A stretch of 64,000 nucleotides of DNA from JAAFIP01 sp043774625 (GCA_043774625.1 JAYVTG010000097.1:84309-148308), one strand, 5' to 3'. Positions 48,446 through 58,204 are shown, numbered from the stretch's first letter. Notes: generated by a model from the sequence alone, not told the origin. Translations and numbers: made by a program.

Positions 48446-49786
48446 ATGGTTACAGTAGCCGATATGCCTCAAGCCATCCGTTACACCCTTGTCTCCATCC
48501 GCGATCTGATGGTCTCGTTTGGCCCGTTCATCGCCCTTGGTGCCCTTTTGTTGGCTCTTGCCTATTGGTGGCTAGACCCCAACCCTCCCAAAACCGTCAT
48601 TTTGGCTACTGGCCCTGCGCAAAGTGCGTACGACGAGTTCAGCAAAAAATATGTTGAGCAGCTCAAACGCAACGGCATTACGGTGCAGGTCATTCAAACC
48701 GAAGGCTCATCGGCCAATCTGCAAATGCTGCGCGACGGCAAGGCCGACATTGGTTTTGTGCAAGGCGGCACCAGTGACGTGCGGCCTGAAGACGAGGTCA
48801 ATCTGGAAACGCTGGGCAGCCTTTTTTTGGAACCCATCTGGCTTTTTTACCGCGAAGACTCCGCGCAGCGCCTGTCCAAAGGCGTGCCGCTGACCTCACT
48901 CACCCAATTATCAGGCTGGCGCTTGAACGTTGGTACGGATGGCAGTGGTGTGCCTCAGCTTATGGCCAAATTGTTGGCTAGCAACCGGGTAGAAGCAAGC
49001 AGCCTTAAGTTGACCAAACTCGACCAAACGCCCGCCACTGTTGCGTTGCTCGGTAGCGAGACAGATGCGATTGTGTTTGCCTCGGCACCCGAGTCGCAAA
49101 TGGTGCAAATGCTGCTGCAAACCCCTGGCATCAAGCTGATGGACTTTGTACAGGCCGAAGCCTATTCACGCCGCTTTCCGTTCTTGTCGCCCGTGGTGTT
49201 ACCCCGTGGCGTAGTGGACCTGGCGCTGGACAGCCCTGCACAAGACGTGCGCCTGGCTGGGCCTACGGCATCACTGATTACGCGTAATACCACGCATCCG
49301 GCATTGCTGCAACTGTTTACCGATGCAGCATTTCAGGTGCACAGCGCAGCAGGCTGGTTCAACAAAGCGCGTGACTACCCGAATGCGCGCCGGGACGAAC
49401 TGCCACTGGCCAAAGAAGCCGAGCGTCAGATGAAAAACGGCCCGCCCTTGCTGCAGCGCTACTTGTCGTTCTGGATAGCCAACCTGATCGAGCGCATGTG
49501 GGTGGCGCTCGGTATCATCATCGCCATCTTGCTGCCGCTCAGTCGCATCTTGCCTCCGCTGTACCAGTTTCGCGTGCGTTCACGCATATTCAGGTGGTAT
49601 GCGCAATTGCGCGAGATTGAAACCCGCGAAAGCGGCGATACCCAGCTCAATAAAGAGCTGGTCAATGAACTCAATATGCTGGAACACAAGGTGGAACGGA
49701 TCACGATTCCACTTTCCTACGCGGACGAGTTATACGCCTTGCGTAACAACATTCACCTGGTGCGTAAAAAGCTGTTACGCACCTAG
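48446..49786 (+). CDS. TAXI-type (TRAP) solute-binding protein, membrane-anchored
   Basis: A 446-residue protein of the TAXI family of TRAP transporter binding proteins. An N-terminal membrane helix (GPFIALGALLLALAYWW near 29-45) precedes the binding domain: TVILATGPAQSAYDEFSKKY, GSSANLQMLRDGKADIGFVQ, and a late SYADELYALRNNIHLVRKK helical tail. A second helix around 345-365 (ALGIIIAILLPLSRILPP) anchors the C-terminal end. No TRAP membrane subunits are adjacent. The start may be 48446 or MPQAIRYT (48464). Confidence 0.85.
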   Translation: MVTVADMPQAIRYTLVSIRDLMVSFGPFIALGALLLALAYWWLDPNPPKTVILATGPAQSAYDEFSKKYVEQLKRNGITVQVIQTEGSSANLQMLRDGKADIGFVQGGTSDVRPEDEVNLETLGSLFLEPIWLFYREDSAQRLSKGVPLTSLTQLSGWRLNVGTDGSGVPQLMAKLLASNRVEASSLKLTKLDQTPATVALLGSETDAIVFASAPESQMVQMLLQTPGIKLMDFVQAEAYSRRFPFLSPVVLPRGVVDLALDSPAQDVRLAGPTASLITRNTTHPALLQLFTDAAFQVHSAAGWFNKARDYPNARRDELPLAKEAERQMKNGPPLLQRYLSFWIANLIERMWVALGIIIAILLPLSRILPPLYQFRVRSRIFRWYAQLREIETRESGDTQLNKELVNELNMLEHKVERITIPLSYADELYALRNNIHLVRKKLLRT

Positions 49787-49922
49787 ACTGCACGCCTTGT
49801 TCAGACCTGGTGGGTATGCGGTGTATCTACACACGCACGCTTACAACACTTACCCGTCAAGTGTGGTGCTGACACGCACTAATTTCTACGATTTGTTCTT
49901 CCCTTAACTACTGGAGAAGATC

Positions 49923-51548
49923 ATGGTTTTGAATTTTCAACGGGCTTTAACATCGTCCAGCGCAGCAGTCGCCCTGATGGTGGGCGGTCTACACGCCTAC
50001 GCGCAAACGTTTGAGTTTCCGGCATCCGCGCCTTCCGTTTTTGCCGCCAATTGCAACGGGGCCCCACAAACTGGCAACCTGTTTACCAACTCTGAAGTAG
50101 AGCCCACCATTTCAGTCAATCCGCGCAATCCGCTGAACTTGATTGGGGTGTGGCAGCAAGACCGCTGGTCCAACGGTGGTTCGCAGGGTTTGGCTACCGG
50201 TTATTCGTTTAACGGCGGCGTCACCTGGCAGCGCGTATTCCAGCCCTTTACACGCTGTGCCGGTGGCAACAGCAGCAATAATGGCGACTACGAACGCGCC
50301 TCCGACCCGTGGATCAGTATTTCACCGAACGGTGTTGCGCACCAGATGGCGTTGTCTTTTAGTGGAGCATCTTTCGAACCTAGCGGCATCAGCGCCATGT
50401 TGGCCACCCGCTCAACAGACGGTGGAAGAACGTGGAGCCAGCCCATCACTTTGATACGTGATGCCGGGGCTGACCTCTTCAACGACAAGAACGCCATTAC
50501 CGCAGACCCCACCGACTCGCGCTTTGTGTACGCCGTGTGGGATCGCTTGGGCATTAATGGCGGTGGCCCTACATTGATGGCGCGCAGTGTGGACAATGGC
50601 GTGAGCTGGGAGCCCACCCGTGCAATTTATGACCCGGGCCCAGATACGCAAACCATTGGCAATTTGGTCGTGGTGTTGCCCGATGGCGTTGTCATTAACT
50701 TCTTCACGCAGATTGACCAAATCACTGGCGCATCTTTTTACGCCATCATCCGCTCGACCGACAAAGGCCAAACCTGGTCGCAACCCATCAAGGTAGCGGA
50801 CGACCGAGGCATTGGCACGCAAGACCCTGAAACCGGAGCACCGATTCGCGACGGCGCAGGCATTGGCTCTATTGCAGTGGGCCAAAACGGCGACGTGTAT
50901 GCAGTGTGGGCAGACTCCCGGTTTTCGAACGGCAAGCGTGACGGCATCGCGTTTACCAGTTCGAAAGATGGCGGTTTGACGTGGTCCAAGCCCAAGCAAA
51001 TCAACCGCGTGCCCAAGGTGCAAGCCTTTACACCCACCGTGCATGTGCGTTTTGACGGCACCGTGGGCGTTACCTATTACGACCTGCGCAGCAACACGCC
51101 CGACCCGGCCACCCTTCCAACTGAATACTGGCTTACGCGATCCAATGACGGCGGCAAGAGCTGGAAAGAAAGTAAGGTCAGCGGCCCGTTTGACCTGTCT
51201 ACCGCCCCCGTTGCACGTGGGCTGTTCTTGGGCGACTACCAGGGCTTGAACAGCATCGGGCCGATCTTTGTGCCTTTCTTTGTCAGAACCACGGGGGATT
51301 TGAATAACCGAAATGACGTTTTCTCGTCGCTGGCCATTACGCTACGCCGCAATGCAGATGCCGGTAACGCGCTGCGCATTGCAAAGGAGGAAGAAGACAA
51401 ACTGCCTGCAGTGGCTGCGCTGGAAGAAGAAGCGCCCATGCAAATGACAGCAGAAATGCACAAGAAAATGGGACTCAAAAACAAGGTGTTGATGCAGCGG
51501 CGCGTCGACAATTGGGCCGAGGCCGTGAAGAAACCCTTTGGGCAGTAA
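49923..51548 (+). CDS. Exported sialidase-fold (Asp-box/BNR) protein
   Basis: A 541-residue protein with a signal peptide (SSAAVALMVGGLHAYAQ) and a six-bladed propeller. Asp boxes of the SxDxGxxW type: STDGGRTW, SVDNGVSW, STDKGQTW, SKDGGLTW and SNDGGKSW, with a variant SFNGGVTW at the start. Exo-alpha-sialidase or another glycan-binding function is possible, but the catalytic Arg triad is not evident to me, so the function is open. It ends in a helical tail rich in Met/Lys (AEMHKKMGLKNKVLMQRRVD). GGAGAAGATC precedes the ATG. Confidence 0.82.
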   Translation: MVLNFQRALTSSSAAVALMVGGLHAYAQTFEFPASAPSVFAANCNGAPQTGNLFTNSEVEPTISVNPRNPLNLIGVWQQDRWSNGGSQGLATGYSFNGGVTWQRVFQPFTRCAGGNSSNNGDYERASDPWISISPNGVAHQMALSFSGASFEPSGISAMLATRSTDGGRTWSQPITLIRDAGADLFNDKNAITADPTDSRFVYAVWDRLGINGGGPTLMARSVDNGVSWEPTRAIYDPGPDTQTIGNLVVVLPDGVVINFFTQIDQITGASFYAIIRSTDKGQTWSQPIKVADDRGIGTQDPETGAPIRDGAGIGSIAVGQNGDVYAVWADSRFSNGKRDGIAFTSSKDGGLTWSKPKQINRVPKVQAFTPTVHVRFDGTVGVTYYDLRSNTPDPATLPTEYWLTRSNDGGKSWKESKVSGPFDLSTAPVARGLFLGDYQGLNSIGPIFVPFFVRTTGDLNNRNDVFSSLAITLRRNADAGNALRIAKEEEDKLPAVAALEEEAPMQMTAEMHKKMGLKNKVLMQRRVDNWAEAVKKPFGQ

Positions 51549-51559
51549 CCGGCGCTTGC

Positions 51560-52939
51560 TTATGCAGCACGCATGTTCAGGTTGCTGATGAAGTGCTGGT
51601 GCCACCAGTGTACGTCTTGCAACCGAATGCCTGCCAGCAATTTTTCGTGTCGGGCCTGGCGCTCGTGTAGCGGCATGTGCAGGGCACGTTGGGTGGCTTC
51701 GGCTACGGCTTGCGTGTCGTATGGATTCACCAGCAAAGCGTCCGTCATTTGCTCCGCCGCGCCCGCAAAGCGCGACAGCACCAGCACGCCTGGGTCAGCA
51801 GGGTCTTGCGCAGCCACAAACTCTTTGGCTACCAAATTCATACCGTCTCGCAGCGGCGTCACCAGTGCCACGCGCGATGCCTGGTAGAGCCCTGGCAAGC
51901 GCTTGCGAGCCACTGCACGGTGCATGTAGCGTATTGGCATCCATTCCAGCCCACCGTATTCACCGTTGATGGAACCGCTTATGCTTTCAAGCTCGCGGCG
52001 CAAGTCGGCATAAGCCAACACACTCTCGCGCGAGGGGGCAGCCACTTGCACCAGCACAGCGCTATGGCGGTTCTCGGGGTAGGTTTGTAGCAGGCGCTGA
52101 AAAGCCTGGAGCCGCTGTGGCAAGCCCTTGGTGTAGTCCAGTCTGTCAACACCCACCAGCAGGCGGCGATGTGCGTACTGCTCGCGCAGCGTCGTCAACA
52201 TTTCTTGCGCGTCACGGCCCTTGCCCAAGCGCTGAAATTCGTCAACGTCTATGCCAATGGGTATTGCCTGCGCACGCACAGTACGTCCAAAGGCCTCAAA
52301 CACATCATTGTCACGGCGCTCGGCACGCGCCTCGTTGTGTACATATCCGGCAAAGTGCGCCAGATCAATTTCGCTTTGAAAACCCACCAGGTCGTATGCA
52401 AAGATAGAACGCATCAACCACTCGTGCTGCGGAATGGCCGCCATGATTTGCGCAGGTGGCAATGGGATATGCAAGAAAAAACCCATGCGCTGCTCGCAAC
52501 CCATGGCCCGCAACTCGGCAGCCAATGGGATCAGGTGGTAGTCATGGATCCACACCAGGTCGTCGGGCCGCAAAAGTGGTGCAAGACGCTGCGCAAACAT
52601 GCGGTTCACGCGGCGATAGCCATCAATATCTGAGCGGTCCAGCACCGCCAGGTCAAGCCGGTTATGAAACACGGGCCAGAGCACGCCGTTGGCATAACCC
52701 AGGTAATAGGCGTCATGGTCGGGCTGGGTCAAGTCCACTGTAGCCAGCGTTACGTCACCTGCACGCTGTATCTTAGGTGGAGCATTGCTTGCGCTGCCAG
52801 GCTCTGTGACCAGCCCACTCCAACCAAACCACAAGCCCCCAGACGATGCCAATGCGTCGCCCAACGCTACGGCCAAGCCGCCTGCCGCTGTCTTGCGCGG
52901 GTCTGCCACTCGATTGGAGACCACAACAAGACGAGACAT
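51560..52939 (-). CDS. otsA: Trehalose-6-phosphate synthase
   Basis: GT20 glycosyltransferase joining UDP-glucose and glucose-6-phosphate to trehalose-6-phosphate for osmoprotection. 459 residues, typical. Motifs: VVSNRVADPRKTAAGGLAVAL, WFGWSG, DLVWIHDYHLIPLAAELR, GFFLHIPLPP, GVDRLDYTKGLPQRLQAF and VTPLRDGMNLVAKEFVAAQ. It is last in the otsB-GH15-otsA run, 12 bases after the GH15 stop. It converges with the sialidase-fold gene. Confidence 0.97.
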   Translation of the reverse strand: MSRLVVVSNRVADPRKTAAGGLAVALGDALASSGGLWFGWSGLVTEPGSASNAPPKIQRAGDVTLATVDLTQPDHDAYYLGYANGVLWPVFHNRLDLAVLDRSDIDGYRRVNRMFAQRLAPLLRPDDLVWIHDYHLIPLAAELRAMGCEQRMGFFLHIPLPPAQIMAAIPQHEWLMRSIFAYDLVGFQSEIDLAHFAGYVHNEARAERRDNDVFEAFGRTVRAQAIPIGIDVDEFQRLGKGRDAQEMLTTLREQYAHRRLLVGVDRLDYTKGLPQRLQAFQRLLQTYPENRHSAVLVQVAAPSRESVLAYADLRRELESISGSINGEYGGLEWMPIRYMHRAVARKRLPGLYQASRVALVTPLRDGMNLVAKEFVAAQDPADPGVLVLSRFAGAAEQMTDALLVNPYDTQAVAEATQRALHMPLHERQARHEKLLAGIRLQDVHWWHQHFISNLNMRAA

Positions 52940-52951
52940 ATCAGATCGCCT

Positions 52952-54790
52952 TTATATAACGGTATCCCACGGCGCTGAAAGTCGCACTGCACCGTTGATC
53001 AAACCCACCATGGAATAGGTTTGGGGAAAGTTGCCCCACATTTCGCCAGTGGCAGGGTGGGTGTCTTCACTCAGCAGGCCCAAGGGGTTGCGTGCGGCCA
53101 GCATGGCTTCAAATATTTCACGTGCCTGCTTGCGACGGCCAATACGTGCCAGAGCGTCCAAACGCCAAAAGCTGCAGATGTTGAAAGCCGTCTCTGGCTT
53201 ACCAAAATCATCAGGCTCTTCATAGCGGCGCATAAAGGGGCCATCCGCCAGGGTTGCCTCCAGAGCATCAACCGTGGAAATAAAGCGTGGGTCCATCGGG
53301 TCAATAAAGCCAACCTCGGCCATCAGCAACACACTGGCGTCCAGATATTCGCCACCCAGACTCTCCGTAAAGGCTTGGCGTTTCTCGCTCCAGGCTTTGG
53401 TCAGCAGCAACTCACGCATGTTGTTTGCATGGCTTTGCCAATAATCTGCGCGCGCTGGCAACTCCAGGCGCACAGCAATTTTTGCCAGGCGGTCGCATGC
53501 AGCCCAGCACATCAATAGCGAAGATGTATGCACGCGCGCCCGGGTGCGCAGCTCCCACATGCCTGCATCTGGCAAATTGTGTACACGAACGGCCTGCTCG
53601 CCCACCGCTTCGAGCAGCTTGAACTCGGCGTGCGCGGCTGGGCGCAGCAAACGCTGGTCGTGAAATGCTTGCGCCGCACCCAACACAATATTGCCGTATA
53701 CGTCGTGCTGAAAATGTTCATACGCCTGGTTACCGCGGCGCACGGGTGCATGGCCACGGTAGCCTGGCAAATGCGGCACCATGTTCTCAACCAGGTCACA
53801 TTCCAGCCCAATACCATAGAGCGGTTGTACCTTGCCCCCTACCGAATCGGCTACCGCATTGGTCAACCAGCGCAGGTACCCCTCCATCGTGCCCACTTCA
53901 GATAAACTGTTGAGTGCACGCACCACAAAGAAAGCGTCACGTAGCCAGCAGTAGCGGTAGTCCCAATTGCGCTGGCTACCCGGTGCTTCAGGTATGCTGG
54001 TGGTCAGTGCCGCGACAATGGCTCCTGTGTCTTCAAACACGCACAGCTTGAGCGTAATGGCAGCGCGTATCACGGCTTCTTGCCATTCTAGTGGCAGCGC
54101 AAGGCGCCGTGTCCATTCGCGCCAATACTCAATGGTCTCGCGCTCCCATTTTTCTGCCATGTCTTCGATACCTTCCGACAACGACTCGTCTGGCCCCAAG
54201 ATCAGGCTCATGGTTTCCAGCAGCACAAAAGCTTGTTCATGCAGCACATAGCTTAAGGGTGCCGTGGTTGTCAGGCGCAGGACCTGGTCTGGGCCTTCGT
54301 AGCGAATGTGATGGCTACCCTGTGTCATGCGCGGTGCCACCTGGCCCCAGTCAAAACGGGGTTTAAGCACAATGCGAATGCGGGGCGCACCGCTGACCAC
54401 ACGCAGCCTGCGTACCAGTTGTACAGGGTAAAACATGCGGCCACGCTGTATAAAGCGTGGCGCAAAGTCGGTAATCTCCACGGCTTGGCCGCGCTTGTCA
54501 TGCAGCGTAGTGCGCAAAACCGCAGTGTTGGGCACATAGTGCTGTTCGCTACGGTCAAAATCTTCCATCTCAATGGCAAAAGCGCCATCGGCTGGCTCTG
54601 CTGAGCCCAGCAGTGCATGGAAAACCGGGTCGCCGTCAAAACGTGGCCAACAACTCCAGACAATTCGGCCATTGGCATCAATCAGCGCACTGGCAGCGCA
54701 GTTACCAATAGCGCCCATGGATAACGATTGCTCCAAGCGTGGTCTGCTTTGTTGGGTAGGAAGGGGCTTGGGATTAGTGGAGGTGTTCAA
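52952..54790 (-). CDS. Glycoside hydrolase family 15 protein
   Basis: A 612-residue GH15 (glucoamylase/trehalase-like) enzyme. N-terminal Trp-rich domain (GNCAASALIDANGRIVWSCW), catalytic (alpha/alpha)6 barrel with SQRNWDYRYCWLRDAFFVVR and a later Glu in the SVLLMAEVGFIDP and EDTHPATGEMWGNFPQTYSM regions. It lies between otsB and otsA and overlaps otsB by 4 bases (ATGA). In related bacteria such genes accompany trehalose synthesis and may recycle glucosyl oligomers or trehalose. Substrate specificity is not evident. Confidence 0.9.
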   Translation of the reverse strand: MNTSTNPKPLPTQQSRPRLEQSLSMGAIGNCAASALIDANGRIVWSCWPRFDGDPVFHALLGSAEPADGAFAIEMEDFDRSEQHYVPNTAVLRTTLHDKRGQAVEITDFAPRFIQRGRMFYPVQLVRRLRVVSGAPRIRIVLKPRFDWGQVAPRMTQGSHHIRYEGPDQVLRLTTTAPLSYVLHEQAFVLLETMSLILGPDESLSEGIEDMAEKWERETIEYWREWTRRLALPLEWQEAVIRAAITLKLCVFEDTGAIVAALTTSIPEAPGSQRNWDYRYCWLRDAFFVVRALNSLSEVGTMEGYLRWLTNAVADSVGGKVQPLYGIGLECDLVENMVPHLPGYRGHAPVRRGNQAYEHFQHDVYGNIVLGAAQAFHDQRLLRPAAHAEFKLLEAVGEQAVRVHNLPDAGMWELRTRARVHTSSLLMCWAACDRLAKIAVRLELPARADYWQSHANNMRELLLTKAWSEKRQAFTESLGGEYLDASVLLMAEVGFIDPMDPRFISTVDALEATLADGPFMRRYEEPDDFGKPETAFNICSFWRLDALARIGRRKQAREIFEAMLAARNPLGLLSEDTHPATGEMWGNFPQTYSMVGLINGAVRLSAPWDTVI

Positions 54791-55542
54791 GTGATGGCCT
54801 CATTATTTTGCATTGCACCCAGAGATAGTACCGCACGCTGCAGCCATGCGCGCAATGCCGCCGGATCGTCCAGACGATAAGGAGCCAAGGTTTCGCCCAC
54901 ACCCACCTTCACTGCTACCCCCCCTAAACTAAGCACAGTCTCAAACGCCACCTCGTCGGTCACATCATCACCAAACATCCAGGCACGCCGCAGGCGAAAA
55001 GGCCGTTCTGCCAGAAATGCACTTACCGCCATGCCCTTGCTGGCACGACATGGCTTCAGTTCGACCACCATCTTGCCACGCAGCAGCGCCATACCTTGTA
55101 CCAGGTGCTGCGCGTCCGCCATGGTCGCCATGCATATATCTTCCAATTCGGGTGCTTGTCGATAATGCAAGGCTAGAGCGCCTTGCTTAACTTCCAGCAG
55201 CAAAGCCGGATAGCGCACCACCAGGGTTTCTGCCAAATGGCGTGCGGGGGTCAAATCAGGCGTGGCAATGCGGCGCAAAAAACCATCCGGCCCACGCCGC
55301 TCTGCACCATGAACGCCTGCCACGGGTAGGCGCAGCGGGCGCAGTAATGTATCAATCTCGAATACCGGACGACCTGTTACCACGGCTACCGCCCCGCCCA
55401 GTGCCTGCGACAAAAGCGCCAGACACTGCGGCACTACCGCGTCTACCCATACGGCGTCAGGTTGCGCGGCAATATCAGCGAGCGTGCCATCAAAATCAAA
55501 AAATAGCGCGTCACCACTTTCAGGAAAAGATGGCGGTTGCAT
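54787..55542 (-). CDS. otsB: Trehalose-6-phosphate phosphatase
   Basis: HAD-family phosphatase converting trehalose-6-phosphate to trehalose. Nucleophile motif LFFDFDGTLAD (DxDGT), then AVVTGRP, the GVHGAERRGPDG cap segment, ELKPCRASKGMAV with the Lys, and FGDDVTDEVAFE with the acidic pair. 251 residues from ATG 55542 (MQPPSFPESGD), and the frame is open to 55572. It overlaps the GH15 gene by 4 bases and is first in the ots operon. No promoter stands out. Confidence 0.95.
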   Translation of the reverse strand: MQPPSFPESGDALFFDFDGTLADIAAQPDAVWVDAVVPQCLALLSQALGGAVAVVTGRPVFEIDTLLRPLRLPVAGVHGAERRGPDGFLRRIATPDLTPARHLAETLVVRYPALLLEVKQGALALHYRQAPELEDICMATMADAQHLVQGMALLRGKMVVELKPCRASKGMAVSAFLAERPFRLRRAWMFGDDVTDEVAFETVLSLGGVAVKVGVGETLAPYRLDDPAALRAWLQRAVLSLGAMQNNEAIT

Positions 55543-55737
55543 GTTGAGTGACCATACCGTAGCACGGTCCATGATGCAAGCCCGGGCTGAAAAGCCGCAC
55601 CACTCAGGTGCGACATTGGAAACAACGAATTCGGCACACCGTGTGTAACGCGGGGCGCATCGTGATTTCTATTGCTAAACCGCTTCTTTGAACTTGGCCT
55701 GCCATTGCCTCTTTCTGCGCTTAGCCGCCATTAAAAA

Positions 55738-56151
55738 TTATCGTGACGCTGTAGCGCGATAAGCTGACTCAACAGCGTGTAGAACAGTAACGTGCAGCGT
55801 CCCAAGCTTTGGCGATTTTCCATGCGGGCTTCCAGTGGGCACCTTGAAATACCTCTCAGACCACGGCAGTTCCACAATCACCTTGAAGTCAAACTTCGTA
55901 TCATAGGCAAGTCTAGCCAGCGCGTATGCCGCTGGGTGCTTGGCTTTCGTGATGGCTACCTCACCAGTTTTTAGCCGCGTCACATTTTTGGATGTCCCAT
56001 AAACCACACCAACCAAATCACCATCCTCTCGGCGCTCAACATGGATAACAAGCGCTGGGCGAGGTTTTTGACCTGGTTCAATATCGGGAACTTCTGGGAA
56101 CAAGCACCAAACTATATCGCCGGGTGCTGGGAGCTGCCAATTTTGGCTCAT
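55738..56151 (-). CDS. PemK/MazF-like toxin
   Basis: A 137-residue protein with the MazF-fold opening PAPGDIVWCLFPEVPD, PRPALVIHVE and VGVVYGTSKN, consistent with an endoribonuclease of the PemK/MazF group. The C-terminal half (FKVIVELPWSERYFKVP) is longer than usual. It overlaps the preceding small gene by 4 bases, as in toxin-antitoxin operons. Targets are presumed mRNA, which cannot be confirmed from sequence. Confidence 0.75.
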   Translation of the reverse strand: MSQNWQLPAPGDIVWCLFPEVPDIEPGQKPRPALVIHVERREDGDLVGVVYGTSKNVTRLKTGEVAITKAKHPAAYALARLAYDTKFDFKVIVELPWSERYFKVPTGSPHGKSPKLGTLHVTVLHAVESAYRATASR

Positions 56152-56426
56152 GCAAACAAAGCTTCACTAGAGAGAACTCGCCCTTTAGGCAAGTGCTTGT
56201 TTGCATCCTTACGAAGCGCTGCGACCTGCTTTGTAGTTAATGGGCCATCATCGGGCTCATAGGCTGGCAAAACATCCTGTGCGAGCCTTGACAAGGCCAA
56301 GTGAATGACCTGAGTTTCGTTCACATCCAACTCATCGGCCAACGCCTTCACCGTCCCACGAGTCACGCCAAAGTGTGTATTCCTTGATCGAAACTTCACC
56401 AACAAATTTTCGCTTGCAACAGCCAT
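56148..56426 (-). CDS. Antitoxin of the PemK/MazF-like pair
   Basis: A 92-residue protein with a DNA-binding-like N-terminal part (VKFRSRNTHFGVTRGTVKAL, DELDVNETQVIHLALSRLAQ) and an acidic to basic tail. The first half looks like a ribbon-helix-helix or short HTH. The start is preceded by a 19-bp palindrome GTATATAT-AGA-ATATATAC (56443-56461) that is likely the autoregulatory operator. The toxin gene overlaps its stop. Function is inferred from gene order. Confidence 0.7.
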   Translation of the reverse strand: MAVASENLLVKFRSRNTHFGVTRGTVKALADELDVNETQVIHLALSRLAQDVLPAYEPDDGPLTTKQVAALRKDANKHLPKGRVLSSEALFA

Positions 56427-56442
56427 TACAACACCTTATTAT

Positions 56443-56461
56443 GTATATATAGAATATATAC
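56443..56461. promoter_or_regulatory. Palindromic operator GTATATAT-AGA-ATATATAC
   Basis: Perfect inverted repeat with a 3-base centre, 16 bases before the antitoxin start and overlapping likely -10 sequences (TATATA). It fits antitoxin autorepression. Confidence 0.6.
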
Positions 56462-56516
56462 TATGACTGTCACCATTGCAACCCGTTCATGGGTTTTATG
56501 TAAACAGTAAAAAACA

Positions 56517-56548
56517 AAAAGGCTTGCACCTTCGCGCAAGCCTTTTAT
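56517..56548 (-). terminator. Intrinsic terminator after tRNA-Met
   Basis: AAAGGCTTGC...GCAAGCCTTT stem with a T-rich side on the minus strand (56503-56520). Terminates the tRNA transcript and perhaps the opposite strand. Confidence 0.8.
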
Positions 56549-56564
56549 TTCATTGACAAATAAT

Positions 56565-56641
56565 TGGTGGGTCGTCACAGACTTGAACTGTGGACCAAAG
56601 GATTATGAGTCCTCTGCTCTAACCAACTGAGCTAACGACCC
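56565..56641 (-). tRNA. tRNA-Met (anticodon CAT)
   Basis: 77 bases from GGGTCGT to ACGACCC plus A and an encoded CCA. The acceptor stem GGGTCGT/ACGACCC pairs perfectly. D-arm AGCTCAGTTGG, anticodon loop CTCATAA with anticodon CAT, T-arm GTTCAAGTC. The sequence suits elongator tRNA-Met; tRNA-Ile2 (lysidine-modified CAT) is the other possibility, but the body does not suggest it. Followed by a strong terminator. Confidence 0.9.
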
Positions 56642-56674
56642 GAAGCAAAGATTATCGCTGATTCACAGGGTGGT

Positions 56675-58204
56675 TTAGCGGGCTGGCCGGATCAGTACAA
56701 ACTGAGCCATTTCACCTCGGCGCAGCAAGACGTTGATGGCCTTGCTTTTGTCGGCTTTGGCCAGAGCGGCTTCAAACTCGGGCACGGTGTTGACTTCTGC
56801 GTTGGCTATGGCCACGATGACGTCGCCTTCACGCAGACCCGCTCTTGCACCTGCGTCTGCAGTGGCAGTGACACGCACACCACCTTTAAGTTTGAGTTCT
56901 TTTTTCTGCTCGCTATTCAGCTCTGCTACCGACAAACCGATGACCTGGCCAGCACCGCTGGGTTTGGCAGGCTCTGGCACTTTGTCAACAACTTTAACTT
57001 TAGGTTTTTCAGGCTCAATCTCGGCAATGGTGACGCCCAGGTCTTTGGACGCGCCACGGCGAAACACGGTCACCATACTTTTAGTGCCAGGTTTGATGCT
57101 ACCCACCATGCGCGGCAGGTCGGACGATTTCTCAATCGCTTTGCCATCAAACTTGGTAATGATGTCGCCAGCCTCCACACCTGCTTTTTCTGCAGGCGCG
57201 CCAGGTTCCACGCTACGCACCAAAGCACCCTGAGCCTTGCCCAAGCCGATAGATTCAGCAATTTCTTTGGTGACGTTGTCTATCTGTACACCAATGCGTC
57301 CACGCGACACGCGGCCGCTGGTGCGCAGTTGGTCGCTCACCCGCGTGGCTTCGTCGATGGGAATGGCAAACGAAATACCCATGGAGCCGCCTGAGCGGGA
57401 ATAGATTTGGCTGTTGATGCCAATGACTTCGCCACGCATATTGATCAGTGGGCCGCCCGAGTTGCCAGGATTGATGGCCACATCGGTTTGAATGAAGGGC
57501 AAATAGTCACCCGTGTCGCGTTGCTTGGCACTGACGATGCCAGCAGTCACGGTGTTTTCCAGTCCAAAGGGTGAGCCAATAGCCATAACCCATTCGCCTG
57601 CGCGAATACGGCTGGTGTCGCCGATCTTGACTGCAGGTAGACCTGTTGCTTCAATTTTGACAACGGCTACATCGGTGCGTTTGTCTGCACCAATGATCTT
57701 GGCCCTGAATTCGCGTTTGTCGGTCAGTGTGACGATGACTTCGTCTGCGCCATCGACCACGTGGGCATTGGTCATGATGTATCCGTCTTGCGTCAGCACA
57801 AAACCTGAGCCCACGCCACGGGGTGTTTCTTCAGGCTCTTGGGCACGCGGAGGGCGTGGAGCCTGGCGTGGAGGCACGGGTACCCGGTCACCAAAAAAGC
57901 GACGAAAGAACTCTTGCATTTCTTCGTCAGTGCCACCGCCGCCGCCGCCGCCACCGGCGCTGGGTTTTGTTTTTTCCAGCGTACGGATGTTGACCACACT
58001 GGGGCTGATAGCTTCGGCCAAATCCGCAAAGTCAGGCAGACCGCGTGCGGTTGTGGGTGCTGGATTTTGGGCGTAAGCGCTGGGAGCCCACAGCGCCGTG
58101 CTGGCCAGTGTGCTGGCAAATACAGTGGCCAGCAAGGCAGAAAGAATACGGGGGCGTGGGGTTAAGGTCGAGGCGGTCAAAGTCGAGGGGGTCAAATGCT
58201 TCAT
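56675..58204 (-). CDS. degP: DegP/MucD-like periplasmic serine protease
   Basis: A 509-residue Do-family protease and chaperone. Signal peptide (ILSALLATVFASTLASTALW...SAYAQ), a glycine-rich insert (G8 at about 84), then the trypsin-like domain with His in TNAHVVDG, Asp in KRTDVAVVK and Ser in NPGNSGGPL. Two PDZ domains follow (GVRSVEPGAPAEKAGVEAGD type; ATADAGARAGLREGDVIVAI). It lies after rseB in the sigma-E operon and is a classic sigma-E target. ATG 58204 (MKHLTPSTL) is chosen. Confidence 0.94.
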   Translation of the reverse strand: MKHLTPSTLTASTLTPRPRILSALLATVFASTLASTALWAPSAYAQNPAPTTARGLPDFADLAEAISPSVVNIRTLEKTKPSAGGGGGGGGTDEEMQEFFRRFFGDRVPVPPRQAPRPPRAQEPEETPRGVGSGFVLTQDGYIMTNAHVVDGADEVIVTLTDKREFRAKIIGADKRTDVAVVKIEATGLPAVKIGDTSRIRAGEWVMAIGSPFGLENTVTAGIVSAKQRDTGDYLPFIQTDVAINPGNSGGPLINMRGEVIGINSQIYSRSGGSMGISFAIPIDEATRVSDQLRTSGRVSRGRIGVQIDNVTKEIAESIGLGKAQGALVRSVEPGAPAEKAGVEAGDIITKFDGKAIEKSSDLPRMVGSIKPGTKSMVTVFRRGASKDLGVTIAEIEPEKPKVKVVDKVPEPAKPSGAGQVIGLSVAELNSEQKKELKLKGGVRVTATADAGARAGLREGDVIVAIANAEVNTVPEFEAALAKADKSKAINVLLRRGEMAQFVLIRPAR

